A stretch of DNA of 64,000 nucleotides. Origin: Datisca glomerata (taxonomy: Eukaryota; Streptophyta; Magnoliopsida; Cucurbitales; Datiscaceae). Position numbers and translations under genes: made by a program. The notes under the pieces are model-generated. The model was not told where the DNA came from. It saw only the letters and a list, made by a program, of their open reading frames with translations, and did no database searches. Below, piece after piece: positions 33,243-44,690 of the stretch; the stretch's first letter is position 1; each line of letters starts with the position of its first letter. The stretch is from contig QANY01011952.1 in assembly GCA_003255025.1 (NCBI GenBank), positions 189,427-253,426 of the forward strand, written 5' to 3'.

Positions 33243-35100
33243 TCAAAGGGACAATGAGTGTCTTAGTTTGGAACTGTCAGGGGCTGGGTAACAACCTGAC
33301 AGTTCTGGCTATCAAGGATGCCTTTTTTAGTATAAACCTAATCTTATTTGCCTTATTGAGACTAAATCTAGACTTAAAAAGGCTGAGATCCTTATTAAAA
33401 AGTGGAGGTTTTACCATTACTTTGTGGTTGAGCCTAATGAGCTTTCAAGAGGTATTATTGCTAACTGGAATTAGGGGTGTTTACGATTCGGTTTGCTCGG
33501 TTATTTGAGGAAAAATCGAACCGAATCGAAAGTTTCGGTTCACTCACTTCACGAACCGAACCAAACCGTGAATGACATATGAACCGAACCGAACCTAACT
33601 AAAAGTTTTGGTTCGGTTCGACAATGTGTAAAAAAATTCATCCATCCAGCTTAATATTTCGTAGACAAGCAAATTGCACAGAACCAATTTTCTACAATTC
33701 ATCAACTACAAATTCTTAGTAAAACTACAAATTCTCCAAAATCCACATTGAATAGATTTAAATTGCAAACAAATCAAATTAACTACAAACCTTAATCTAA
33801 AACATTAGGGTTACAGATTCGCCAAAACAAAATCAGTAAAATGTTTACTGTAAAATAAGAACCCTATAATTATAATCTCTAAAACTAAAAATTAAGGCAA
33901 TAAAAAAACCAGATCTACTCAGATCTAAGCAAAAAATAAGAACCCTAACATTAAAATCTCTAAAATTAAAAATTAAGGCAATAAAAAATCAGATCTACTA
34001 AGATCTAAGTAGATCTGAGCTCAGATCTCAGTCACCGCGAGAGAGAGACTGAGCTCAGATCTTCATATCTGAGTAGATCTCAATCGCCGCGAGAGAGACT
34101 GAGCTCCATTGCGAGAGAGATGGGCACCGCGAGTAGAGAGAAGGTAGAGTGAGAGCCAGAGGAAAGACCAGACCAAAGAAGATGACTGCGAATGGAGGAG
34201 AGGATGGTTGCGAGAGGAGGAGATGGTAGCGACTACGTGACGAGGAGAAGATGGATGCTGTGCTGAGGGTGGAGCGACTGAGGAGAAGCTTAGGCTTTGT
34301 AGTTTTTTACGAAGAGAGAGAGGGAAGGAGAGAGAACGAAGATGAGAGGGAGGGAGGCAGGAGTGAGGCGTGTAAGTGAAAATGAGCAAAGCCCTAAAAA
34401 TTCACCTTTTATATGGAGTTAAAGATTCAAAACGACGCCGTGTTGAAGAGTATATGAGATAAACAACACCAGGGCATAAAACGACATCGTTTTACATAGG
34501 GATATCCGGTTTGGTTCGGTTCGAAAGCACATATTTTTCGAACCGAACCGAGGTATGTTAAATAACTGACCGAACCAACCATTTTCGGTTCGGTTCGGTC
34601 CGGTTCGATCGGTTCGGTACCAAATTTTTCACCACTAAGTGGAACCAAGAAGTTAATGTTGTGAGTATATCTAATACACAGAACATTGTGGATCTTAGAG
34701 GAATAATTACTTTTTTCTGTGGTATTAGAGAGACGAAGGACATGTGGAGTCAGTATGATACTTTAGTGGGGTCTAATTTGGGTAGTAACAACCCTGGTTA
34801 ATAGCAGGGGACTTCAATGAGATGTCCAATGAGGAGGAAAAGTGTGGAGGCAATGGCTTTGATTTTTTCAGGGCCAGAAAGTTCGATAATTACATTAATT
34901 CTTTTGGTTTATTGATGTGCATGCTATAGGCAGTTTTTTCACATGGACGAATTGTAGGCAAGGTGAGAACTTTATTCAAGAAAGATTGGATATGGTCGTC
35001 ATCATGATAGCTTTCTAGGTCTTTTCCCTTATTTAGAAGTTTATATCCCTACAAATTTAGGGTCTGATCATAATATGTTTATCATTAATCTTGATAAAAG
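33243..35100 (+). pseudogene. LINE endonuclease domain, split by a hAT-like insertion
   Basis: Translation starting MSVLVWNCQGLGN is the first strand of the exonuclease-endonuclease-phosphatase fold, with its conserved Asn. After a frameshift near 33330 the expected L-I-E-T-K (catalytic Glu) appears, running into RGIIANWN at 33470, where the 1.17-kb insertion begins. The domain resumes at 34638 and shows AGDFNEMSNEEEK (conserved D and N) at about 34807 and GSDHNM (catalytic S-D-H) at about 35060. Several stops lie between these motifs. Confidence 0.75.
33472..34637. mobile_element. hAT-like non-autonomous element in the LINE
   Basis: The ends are taggggtg and caccacta, short inverted repeats of hAT type. 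The flanks actggaat (33464-33471) and agtggaac (34638-34645) agree at 6 of 8 bases, as an aged 8-bp target duplication. Next to each end are many copies of ccgaac/ggttcg, the subterminal repeats common in plant hAT elements. Inside is a tandem repeat of about 80 bp (33855-34014) containing agatct-rich sequence, and no transposase. Removing it rejoins the LINE endonuclease reading at N-W-N. Confidence 0.8.
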
Positions 35101-35589
35101 TCCCCCAAACAACCTAGAAGGTTTAAGTTTGAATCTAAATGGCTTTTAGAAGATGATTTTGATTCTTTTTTAACTAAGAGTTGGAATCATCATAGTTCTA
35201 GTAGAAGAATGCGCAACCTTATCTCTAAACTAAAGGTTGTAAGAAGGATATCAAGGATTGGAATAAGAAACACGTGGGTAATCCGAAATCAGAGTTGAAT
35301 CTTTTAAATGATGTATTATCCCTCTTGAATGATGAGAATGGAAATGATAGGTTATAAAAATCTTCTATGTCCCGGTTAGCAAAATTTGGAAATAGAAAGA
35401 ATTATATTGGGGTCAAAGGGCAAGGCTTAACTGGCTAAAAGTTGGTGATAAAAACACTAGTTTTTTTCCATAAATTTGTTTTTAAAAGGAGAATGCTTAA
35501 CAATACTGCTAGACTTAAAGATAGTAATGGAATTTGACACAATGAGGAGGATACAATTGTTGATATCATTCATTCTTTCTCTGCTAATA

Positions 35590-36890
35590 ACTTTTTTTGA
35601 GAGAGTTTTTCTGAGGTGGATTGGGTTCTGAATCATGTAGATAAAGTGGTTTTGAATGATGATAATACTTTGTTAACTTCTAAGGTCACTTTGGAGGAAA
35701 TTAAAAGGGCTGTCTTTGAATTAGGTGCTGACAAGGCACCCGGGCCTGATGGAATATCTGGTTTATTCTATCAAAAGTATTGGAACCTAGTGGATATGGA
35801 TGTTTGTAAGGCTGTCATGGAATTTTTCGAGAATTGTTACCTTCCTAGTTCTCTAAATGAAACTAATGTGACATTAATTCCTAAAGTCCAGCAACCTGAA
35901 TCACCTAGTTAGTTTAGGCCTATTGCCCTTCACAACTTTTCCTATAAAATCATATAAAAAATAAATGCTAATAGGATAAAAAATATTTTAGACCACATTA
36001 TCTCAGAATCTCAGGGGACTTTATTAATGGTAAACAAATTCAGTATGATACTATAATTGCCCAGAAATTTTTTTTACCATGTCAAAAAGAGAAAAAAGGA
36101 AGAAAAGGTGTACTTGTTAAAAAAAACAGATATGTCAAAAGCTTATGACATGATAGATTGGAGATTTTTAAGGGCTTTAATAATTAAAATGTGTTTTGAT
36201 AATGCCTTTGTAAACTGGATTATGACCTGCATTACTACAGTGTTATAGAATTTCCATTAATGATGACCCCAAGGTGAGTATTAAACCTAGTAGGGGTTTA
36301 AGGCAGGGTGGCCCCCTATCTCCTTATATTTTCATTATAGTTGCAGTGAGCATATCAAAATGCATTAATTGGGCCACAAGTGAAGGTAAGGTCAATAATG
36401 TTTCTCTAAAGAGAGGTAGCCTCCTATTTCCTATCTATTTTTTGCTGATTATAGATTATTTGTTTCTGAGGCAAATCTGAATTCTTGCTCTAATCTTTTT
36501 TAATGTATTAGTGCTTCTTGTCAAAGGATTAACTCAGACAAGAGCAGTCTTTGGTTTAGTAATAATGTTGGTAAATTTAAAAAGGATGATGTATCAAAAA
36601 AATTTAATATCCCTCTTAATGTTCATAAGGAGTCTTATCTTGCGCTTCCTACAGATTGGGATTAGTCCAAGGCTGCCCTCTATGCTTTGCTAATGGAAAA
36701 TATGGATAAATGACTTCTATCTGGAAGGCTAACTTCTTATTCCTAGGTGGTAAAAGAAGTTCTTTTAAAATCAGTGGCTCAATCCCTTCCAACTAATGTT
36801 ATGAGCTCTTTTAAACTTCCTAAAAAGGTTTGCCATAAGCTCCAGGCTGCTATAATGACTGGTGGGCTAAAGAAGAGGATAATGCTAGAA
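35590..36890 (+). pseudogene. LINE reverse transcriptase domain (inactive)
   Basis: The segment shows KAPGPDGISGLFYQ (fingers motif) at about 35735, FRPIALHNFSYKI at about 35910, DMSKAYD (the first catalytic Asp) at about 36130 and GLRQGGPLSPYIF at about 36295. The active-site motif near 36440 reads F-A-D-Y where active enzymes have F-A-D-D, so a catalytic Asp is lost. There are also in-frame stops and at least three frameshifts. Confidence 0.85.
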
Positions 36891-37900
36891 TATCTTGGGT
36901 TTCTGGCCAAAAACTAACAAGAGTAAGGAATTTGTGGGTTTGAGCTTTAAAGACCTAGAGGATTTCAACTCCGCCCTCATTGCTAAAAAAGCTTGGTCTA
37001 TACTTGAGAATCCTAACATCGTCTGTGCTAAACTCCTTAAGAGCCTTTATTTTAGTAATGGTGATCTTATGAGTGCAAAAGCTGATAACTATAGTTCCTG
37101 GACCTGGAAAAGCATATGGCAATGGTACAAAAATAATCAGGAAATATGCTTATTAGAGAATAGGTGATGGGAGGAATATTAACATTTGGAAAGATAATTG
37201 GGTGCCTAATTCATATAATTTGGGTGATTTTAAAGTAACTTCTATCAATGTTGTTGCTGACTTGTTTTTTCCTAATAGCTGTTCTCTATTAACATTTCTA
37301 ATAGTACTGAAACTATTATATGGCCTAGTAAGAACGGGTGTTTTACTGTTAAGGATTGCTATCATCATTTACAAAATATTAGAATGCAGAATGCAGATAA
37401 CAAAATATTAGAATGCAGAATGCAGATAACGGATCAACATCAAAAGCAACAATCAATAATAAATTCTGGAAAGCAGTTTGGGACTCAAACATCCCAGTAA
37501 AAATCAAGTTTTTCACATGGAGAGCGGTACAGAACTATATTCCAGTAAAACAAAATCTATTTAGGAAACATATTATTCAGATCCTAAATGTCCTATTTGT
37601 ATGAAGGAGGAAGAGAGCATATACCATGCTATTGTTGGGTGTAGGTGGAGCAGCCTGGTATGGAAGTCCTCTCAGCTAAATCTCATCTCGTCCTCCCAAG
37701 TGAAGAATGCTTCAGTGCCTGGATCCATAATAAAATATCAGATATGAAACGACATCCAGATAGCTGTCGGTATACTATCTCACTCTTGCTTTTCCTTTGC
37801 TGGGGTATTTGGAAAGGAAGAAATCTTCATTTGTTTAAAAATCCAGTCAGTCTCATTGTAACAATGAAGGTTCACAAAAGGATTGCATGAAATTTATAGG
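36891..37900 (+). pseudogene. LINE connection region and zf-RVT domain
   Basis: A frame reading GLSFKDLEDFNSALIAKKAW (36940-37000) is the conserved segment after the reverse transcriptase. At 37480-37680 the zf-RVT pattern follows: VKIKFFTWRAVQNYIP, then C-P-I-C with E-x5-H and a later C, in shifted frames. A 24-bp phrase (aatattagaatgcagaatgcagat) is duplicated in tandem at 37376-37428. Confidence 0.7.
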
Positions 37901-38099
37901 TGCGAATTCAAATTTACGAGATACTGCTACGAAGGAATTGAAAAGTTTCAGATCCATATTTGAACAAGTATTCTCCTGGTTTAGAGAAATCGAACATTTC
38001 ATGAGCAGATAATCCTCCTTCATGGTCTCCTCCTTGTGATGGCCAGATTTAAATCATTTTTGACTCAAGTTTCCTCCATATCTCCTCCTTGTAATGGCT

Positions 38100-38660
38100 G
38101 TTGAAGGTTGTCGAGTGAATGTCCTATCTCCGTCGCATGGAGAGCTCTTGGCATTAAAACATGGGCTGGACCACGAATACTAGAATCATGCGATTTTACA
38201 ATCCTGTTTAACGATTTAGTTGATATGTATAATTTTAAATTAAGAAGATTTTATGATTATATTATATTTTTTATCATGAATTTATAGGATCGTACGATCC
38301 TATTACATTCTTATGATCTCACTAACTATAATTTTTTAAATTATTCATAAAAAATAATATAAAGTTCATTTAATCTATTCAATTTTTAAGTTGTTATTTA
38401 TTTATTTAAATTACACTTAGTAAAATAGTGAAATTTATCGTTAATTAATTAAATATTCGAAAAAATTAATACTAGTTTGGTAAATTGTATTTTCATAATA
38501 TTACTAGTATATAGTAAGATCTTACGACCTACGATTCGATCCTACGATCCGATTTGCGAGACCTCTCCACGATCCTAAGTGAAATCAAGATTCAGACAAT
38601 CCTTGAGCTGGACTGCACCATACACTCTAAAGTAATTGCACAAAACTTTAGGTTAATAGC
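38100..38660 (+). pseudogene. LINE RNase H domain, split by a TIR element
   Basis: The reading SPSHGELLALKHGLDHE at about 38116-38170 corresponds to the A-E-x-x-A-L-x-x-G-L helix with the catalytic Glu. The sequence is then interrupted, and resumes at about 38582 as EIKIQTILELDC, the following strand with its conserved acidic residues. The end of the domain is not recognisable beyond about 38650. Confidence 0.55.
38177..38581. mobile_element. Short TIR element with a 20-bp perfect palindrome
   Basis: This piece separates two halves of the LINE RNase H reading. Its ends, actagaatc and the reverse complement acttaggatc, are similar. It contains ATAGGATCGTACGATCCTAT at 38284-38303, a perfect 20-bp palindrome, and further cgatccta repeats near the right end. 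It is noncoding. A target duplication could not be fixed. Confidence 0.5.
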
Positions 38661-39769
38661 AGTTTTTAGATGTCACGTCATCCACGATGTGCTGATGATT
38701 TTCTAGTTGACGATTTTAACTTTCACTGACAAATTTAATAATCTGATTTTTGTGGGGTCATTTTACTTAATGAGATATCACGACTATAGAAAAATTCGTT
38801 AAATATTATCCTTAATATATATTATTTTTAATTTAAATTAAATTAATAATAATTGGTTGATTTGGTTTCCTTTTTTTTAGTGAATTCCTGTTATGAAAAT
38901 TATATTTTCCATTAGTTTGATATGAAGTCCGGATTTTCAGCTTCGTTTGAAGGAAAATTAGCACCATTTTAGTTTCATTCATTCTCCAGTAACGTTAGAC
39001 AATCACAAAACTTTACGTTTCCAGGTCTTTGAAGGAAAATTTGAGTTATTCGATGTTGTTATTCATTCATTATCTATATACATCTTAAGCTTCACGATCC
39101 ATTCTCCATATATTTTTTGTCAATTATGGAAGGTTAGTTTTTGTTAGAATCTTATTTGTCATATGTTTTTTATTAGATTAACATAATTGATCATTTTTTT
39201 TATTTCAATTTCATTTGAGTATTCGTTATTTTTTTTATTTCAAGTGTTTGTTTATAATTTGTTGGCATCAATTATTTTCACTTTTACCTGAATGTTTTTA
39301 TGTGATATATACATATTTTTCATTTGTTGTTAATCATCATTTGCCATTGTGTGTTACACATATGTTTCATTGTTAGATGTTCAATATATGTTATATATAT
39401 GCTTCAATGTCATGTTCTCAAGAAATATTGTTCGTTTGATTCAGTGATGTATGTGTTCGAATCATTTTTTCTTGTTTGGAGTAAATCATTACATATATAT
39501 TTTCAATAGTGGGTTTATTGTATGAAACTGTAAATTTATTGGTTGATCAATAAATATCAATAGTTTATTTAGAATAATACAGATATTATTCTATTCTTAT
39601 TGTGAATCAACCATTTACAGATATCAAAATGTAGTTTTGTTCTCATACAGTATATCAACTATTGAAATGTTACTATATTAATTATTTTTACTGTTTACAT
39701 TATAGAGTTTTTATGGTTGACTTTCATGCATTTTCATAAAAATATATTTTAGACAATCTAAAGATCCCT
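38661..39769. other. AT-rich region between LINE and MULE
   Basis: No gene recognised. The MULE's left terminal inverted repeat should lie here, but I could not match it by eye with sequence right of 47640. Confidence 0.4.
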
Positions 39770-41570
39770 ACTATTATTATGTGTGATGGAAGATGGAATG
39801 AGGCAAAGTCTTATGATGAGTTTCGTTCTGAAATTTTTTTGGTTGATTATAATATGACGTTTGTTGAGCTAGTAGAATGTATCAAGATGGTTCTGGAGTT
39901 TGTTGATGGAAGGGATCAGTTTGAAGTTATTGTCAAATTGTAATTTAGCAATGCTTAATTTACTACTGTTAAATAAAAAATGATTGGGACGTTCAATGGT
40001 ATGTTTCGTTGATAAGGAATTAACTGTCCACTTATTATTGATAGTAATAAGTTCAATAGAAACTAATACTATAAATACAAAATTTTGTGTTTAACGAGGG
40101 TAGTTAATCAGCATCAATCTATTGAGATGATGCTCAAGAAGATGACATTTTTATCGCTCTGGTTGATTTAAAAAATATCCCTAGTAATTTTGACATTAAA
40201 AATAAATCATTGTTTAAAAATAAATATGAGTTAAAAAGGTGTTGCACATGATTGCATTGAAAATGAATTTTGAATTTAGGATTGAAAGATCCCATCGAGA
40301 AAGAATAAATGTCCGTTTGTGTTACTGATCATTGTAAATGGATTTGTTCGGGCATCTTTATACAAAGGTGGTGAGCTTTGGATGATACGTGAATATATTA
40401 AAGAACACAGTTGTTCGTTAGATGTAATTCAAAGTGATCGTCAAGCAACATCCGATATTGTTATTCAATGCATTAAAGGTAGTTATAGAAATGATGTACG
40501 AGATCAGACAGACTCCTCATTGGATTTGCTTGATCATATGCGTTTGAAGCATGAGGTTACTATTTTATTATAAGGCATGGAAAGCCAAGCAAAATGCGTT
40601 GGATTTGCTTCGAGGGACTTCAGAAGAGTCGTATGCTAGATTAGCATCATATTATTATGTACTGAAAGAAAAAACCCAGGTAAATCATTTTTTTCAGTAT
40701 TTCAATGATTGAATACGAAATCGATAAATTTGCTTGTATTCATTTTTATGTTAATTATCAATTTGATGATTTCTTATATAGGTACAGTGACAATAATTCA
40801 GAATGATGGGAATGTCATGTTCAAATACCTATTCATATGTTTGGAGGCTGCATTGAAAGGTTGGCAATATTGTAGACCAGTGATTTCAGTAGATGGAACA
40901 TTTTTAAAGAACAAATATCTTGATACGTTGTTAACAACATCTTTATTGGATGGTAATAATCAAATATTTTCTTTGCATTTGCTGTGGTAGATTCATGAAA
41001 TGATTTATCTTTGGATGTTTTTACGAAAAATTGAAGGAAGTAATTGGCCATAGAGGAAATTTGGTCAATATCTCTTATAGATATAATAGTATCATAAAGA
41101 CACTTTATAAATGGTCCTCGAATGTTGTTCATGGTCTGTGTATGCAACATCTATATTTTAATGTCAAGTCTAAATATAAAAACTCAGTTGTTGACCCCAT
41201 TTTTTATCGATGTGTGCAACATATATAGTTGAAGACTTTGAAATCAATATGCATACATTGAAATCTATTTATCATTCAATTCGTTCCTATTTTAAGGGTG
41301 TTGGTTATGAGACATGGGCTCGTTCTCACTTTGCTAGACAACGATACAATGTCATGACCACAAACATATCATAGGATCTTAATAATGTACTGAAAGATGC
41401 CCATGGTTTACCAGTGATATTTTTTATTGAATTTCTTAGGCAATTGGCATAAAGGTGGTTTCATGAGCATAGATTAGCATCTAGTTACATGATTACGACA
41501 CTAACTCAGTGGGCAAAAAGCCATCTATGTAAGCAAATAGTATTTCCCGATCAATGATTGTAAGTATTTT
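39770..41570 (+). pseudogene. MULE (Mutator-like) transposase, N-terminal and catalytic part
   Basis: The plus strand encodes MULE transposase blocks in order. First is an N-terminal domain (CDGRWNEAKSYDEFRSEIF, about 39783). Next is the MuDR DNA-binding region with frame breaks (40210-40680), then the DDE domain: VISVDGTFLKNKYLDTLL (first catalytic Asp, about 40880), then ISYRYNSI (about 41070) where active enzymes have I-S-D-R, so the second Asp is Tyr, then HGLCMQHLYFN. It continues to WARSHFARQRYNVMTTN and FIEFLRQLA (about 41310-41450). A plausible intron runs from 40680 (gtaaat) to 40781 (tatatag). The SWIM finger is displaced to 44385. Confidence 0.8.
40680..40781 (+). other. Probable intron in the MULE transposase
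   Basis: The interval starts GTAAATC after acccag and ends TTATATAG before gtacagtg. It is T-rich, about 100 bp long, and removing it joins the block ending KEKTQ to the block starting with VTIIQND in the usual MULE order. Confidence 0.55.
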
Positions 41571-42177
41571 TGTATTGTAGACTGCTATTTATTAACTATA
41601 CTAGTCGTTTATAATCTTATAACATATTTTTTACTACAAGTTACTACCGCTGACACACATTAATTTTAGGTGATTTACCATCCATTGTACACCTACCCTG
41701 TAACTCTCCGATCCCCGAGGGTTAAACATACGTGTAATTTCACAATTTTGAAATCTCCAATACGAAACAAACCCTAATTTTGAGAAAATTTCCAAATTGA
41801 AAATTCGTAATTTACCCATGATAGGAAAAACCCTGACCTTAAATAGCGGAAGCATTAAACTTATCTATGATCGGAATCTTAATCATAAAATAGCGGAAGC
41901 GATAAAGTGTCTTAAATGCATAATTAACAAAACCTCAAAAAACTGAATTAAATTCTGAAATAACGTCAAAACTTGAAATCCATAATTCATGAAACTTTCA
42001 CTCATCATATCGTAAAATAAACTACTTTGATAACCAAGTTTAACAGAAACTATTTTCCTAAGTTTTAAATCAAATCATAAACTGAAAACATAAATTCATC
42101 TGATCTAACTAGTTATGGCAGTCTCTCACTCATGTTGCTCGTCATCACCACCTGCATCATAAATAACTGTGGAGGAA

Positions 42178-42197
42178 TGAGTATTTTAAAATACTCA
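42178..42197. repeat. 20-bp perfect palindrome
   Basis: TGAGTATTTTAAAATACTCA reads the same on both strands. A hairpin of this kind followed by gtaaacaaa recurs in plant LTR sequences, so it probably belongs to the host element rather than to a gene. Confidence 0.9.
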
Positions 42198-42445
42198 GTA
42201 AACAAACTCACATAATAACATGCATCCATATGTCATAAATGCAATCATGACATAACATAACTGAACTTGACACATATCATAAATGAAATAAAATAACGTA
42301 CTTGATCATGACATGGCTTAACATAGCACGCAGATAACACGTGTCTCAAACAGAATCATTTAACAATCTTAATCATACATTGGCTTGTCATATCCTCTAG
42401 TTAACAACCTAATCAGAACTGATCACACGTTAATTGAAACACATC

Positions 42446-42660
42446 ATGACGAATAGGGCGACGAAACAGATGGCACACATCGGGCGACGAAACAGATGAC
42501 ACTCATTGGGCGACAGACATATGGCATTCATAGGTGACGAAAAAAATGTGTACAGATGGCACCTCATGAGTGACGGAAAATATTTACAGATGACACCCAA
42601 TGAATGACCAAAACATGAACAGATGACACCCTACATGAATAGATGACACCCCATTCGTTT
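42446..42660. repeat. Tandem repeat, gggcgacgaaacagatgacac family
   Basis: About seven units with spacing varying from 20 to 37 bp. The core cagatg(g/a)cac persists while the spacers decay. Confidence 0.75.
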
Positions 42661-43074
42661 AACAGAACATAACGTGAACAAATGATTTCTTGTTAACTAA
42701 AGGTCATGCTTAAGTTCATATTTTGCTTAATTACCACTTGAATGAATTAATCTCATAACTTGCATAATCCAACGTATGGTAATAATTAATCGCATAATGC
42801 ATACTGATACATATAACACAATCAAACATGATAACATACTAACGTAAAATCAGTCATACTCAGACATTTATCTCATAATAATCACATTAATAACTGAACA
42901 GTAATCAATTACCAAAGTGTTAACCAAATATAATAATTATTGAAAAATGTTTAAACCGATAATAAATACATGATACGATTATAATATCAAAATCACATCG
43001 TTATATAAGTCAATTTACACAAACATATATATGAACGTAACGTGCTTATAGACCATTAAAGCTTATGAGAATAA

Positions 43075-43245
43075 CATATATTACATTTATCACTCGTGGG
43101 TCACATTACAATGTAAATTCACTTACACAAAACATATATATTTATCACACATGGGTCACATTACGATATAAATTCACTTACACAAAGCATATACATTTAT
43201 AACAATGGGAGTCACACCATCGTGTAAGCCCACTTACCTGAAACA
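43075..43245. repeat. 55-bp tandem repeat, three copies
   Basis: The landmark gggtcacattac occurs at 43098 and 43153, and as gggagtcacacc at 43207. Each unit also contains a cacttacacaaa and an acatatat segment. Confidence 0.8.
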
Positions 43246-43609
43246 CAAGAATGAATTAAATAATTAATGTCCTGATCCAAAAAAAAAATATAATCACTAA
43301 ATTGTTTTGAAATAAAACAATATAAACACATTTTTAATACCATAAAATAGAAAATATAGATTTAATTAAAACAGTGCAAAACGGTCAGAACGAGGTCAGA
43401 AAATAATATATCGGGTCCAGAGTCAAAAGATAATACTTCGGGTCAAATGGTTCAGACCGGGCTGGTTCGGACCAGTGCGGTTTGATTTTAACTGATGGAC
43501 CAGTTCAGACCAGTCTGAGTAAACTGAACTGGTTCGGTTCGTGATGAACCAGTTCAGGACAGAGCAACTGGGTGCAAGACCCAGTTGCATAACAGAAAGC
43601 ATGAGAAAC

Positions 43610-44200
43610 AGGGAGGGGAAGAGAGAGAGAAAATGAGAAGGAGAGAGAAACAAAGAGGGGAAGAGAAACAGTGAAGGAAACTGAGAGGAGAAGAGAGAGA
43701 GGGATGAAGAGAGAAGCAGAGAGAGACAGAGATAGAGAGAGAAATAGAGGGTGAGAGAAAGAGAAACAAAGGGAAGGGGAAAGGGGGCCTCGGTGATAAA
43801 CCGTCGGTGATGGCAGAAGCAAAGGGGGAGAGAAGGAGAGAGAGAGAAAGAAGAAAGATGTAGAGAGAGACAGAGAGAGATAAAACGAGAGAGAGATAAA
43901 ATGAGAAGGAGAAAGAAACAGAGAGGGGAAGAAAAACATGGAGGGAATCTGAGATGGGAAGAGAGAGAGAGGGATGTAGAGAGAAGCAGAGAGAGGAAAA
44001 GATAGAGAGAGAGAAAAATGAGAAGGAAAGAGAAACAAAGAGGGGAAGAAACAGAAATGAAGATGAATGAAAGAGAGACCGAAAGAACATAGACAAAAAC
44101 AGAGAGGGAGGGAGACTAAGCAAGGACAAGAGAGAGAGAGACAAAAGCAGAGAGAGAAAGTGATTAAAGAAAGAAAGAGAAGAAGATTACCTAAATTCAA
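43610..44200. repeat. GA-rich polypurine tract
   Basis: Almost 600 bp of gagaga/gaaaca-type sequence. Long Ser/Leu/Phe frames on the minus strand come from the CT repeat and have no domain. Confidence 0.9.
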
Positions 44201-44384
44201 TTAGAGAGAGACCAAAGAAGGAGAAGAGCTGCTGGCCTGCAGGTGGCTACGCGGGGAGGAGAGAGCTGGGAGAGAAGAAGTTGTTTTAGAATATATATAA
44301 TGGGTTAAAGCTTTGTTTAGGGTGTATATGCATGTAGTGTGAGTGATTTTCAATTGAAGGTTGAGATTGCCTAATGAAGGATAA

Positions 44385-44690
44385 AATAAGTCATGTATGT
44401 GTCGAAGATGTGATTTAGAAGCAATATCTTGTGCACATGCTTTAGCTGTAATGGCTAATAGGCACTTGAATCTAGAATTGTGTGTTTCATCATATTATTT
44501 CAAGAGCAACCTAGATGCAACATATGAGGAATTGATTCATCCTCTTGGTAATAATAGTCAATGGAATGTTTCAGAAGATATTCAAATTCATCATATACTA
44601 GCTCCTAAAACAAGACATTCGGACGATAGACTGAAGAAGCAAAGGGTCCCATCCATAGGTGAATTTAACAAGGTAGAGATTAGACTTTGA
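44385..44690 (+). pseudogene. MULE transposase SWIM zinc finger and C-terminus
   Basis: The frame reads C-R-R-C-D-L, then ISCAHALAVM, matching the C-x-C...C-x-H SWIM finger that follows the DDE domain of MULE transposases. A tail typical of the family follows (YYFKSNLDATYEELIHPLG, then Lys/Arg-rich). The domain is cut off from the catalytic part by the insertion at 41640-44340. Confidence 0.75.

Larger units (their letters stand above)
31982..38660 (+). mobile_element. L1-type LINE, near full length but decayed
   Basis: Domains appear in LINE order on the plus strand: DUF4283 and CCHC knuckle (ORF1), apurinic-type endonuclease, reverse transcriptase, zf-RVT and RNase H. All parts carry stops and frameshifts. 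Two other elements are inserted in it (33472-34637 and about 38177-38581). The 5' boundary is uncertain and no clear poly(A) tail or target duplication was found. Confidence 0.8.
41640..44340. mobile_element. Repeat-rich noncoding insertion in the MULE gene
   Basis: About 2.7 kb with no protein domain separate the MULE catalytic region from its SWIM finger. It contains gcggaagc phrases, a 20-bp palindrome, two tandem arrays, a long GA-rich tract, and ggttcggac/gaaccagttc repeats at 43440-43560. The layout resembles the LTR or LARD-type noncoding retroelements of plants read on the minus strand. Exact ends and a target duplication were not identified. Confidence 0.5.

Noticed and set aside
43505..44200. 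231-codon Ser/Leu/Phe-rich frame on the minus strand
   Set aside because: It is encoded by the GA/CT-rich tract, has no domain, and a second long frame overlaps it in another phase.
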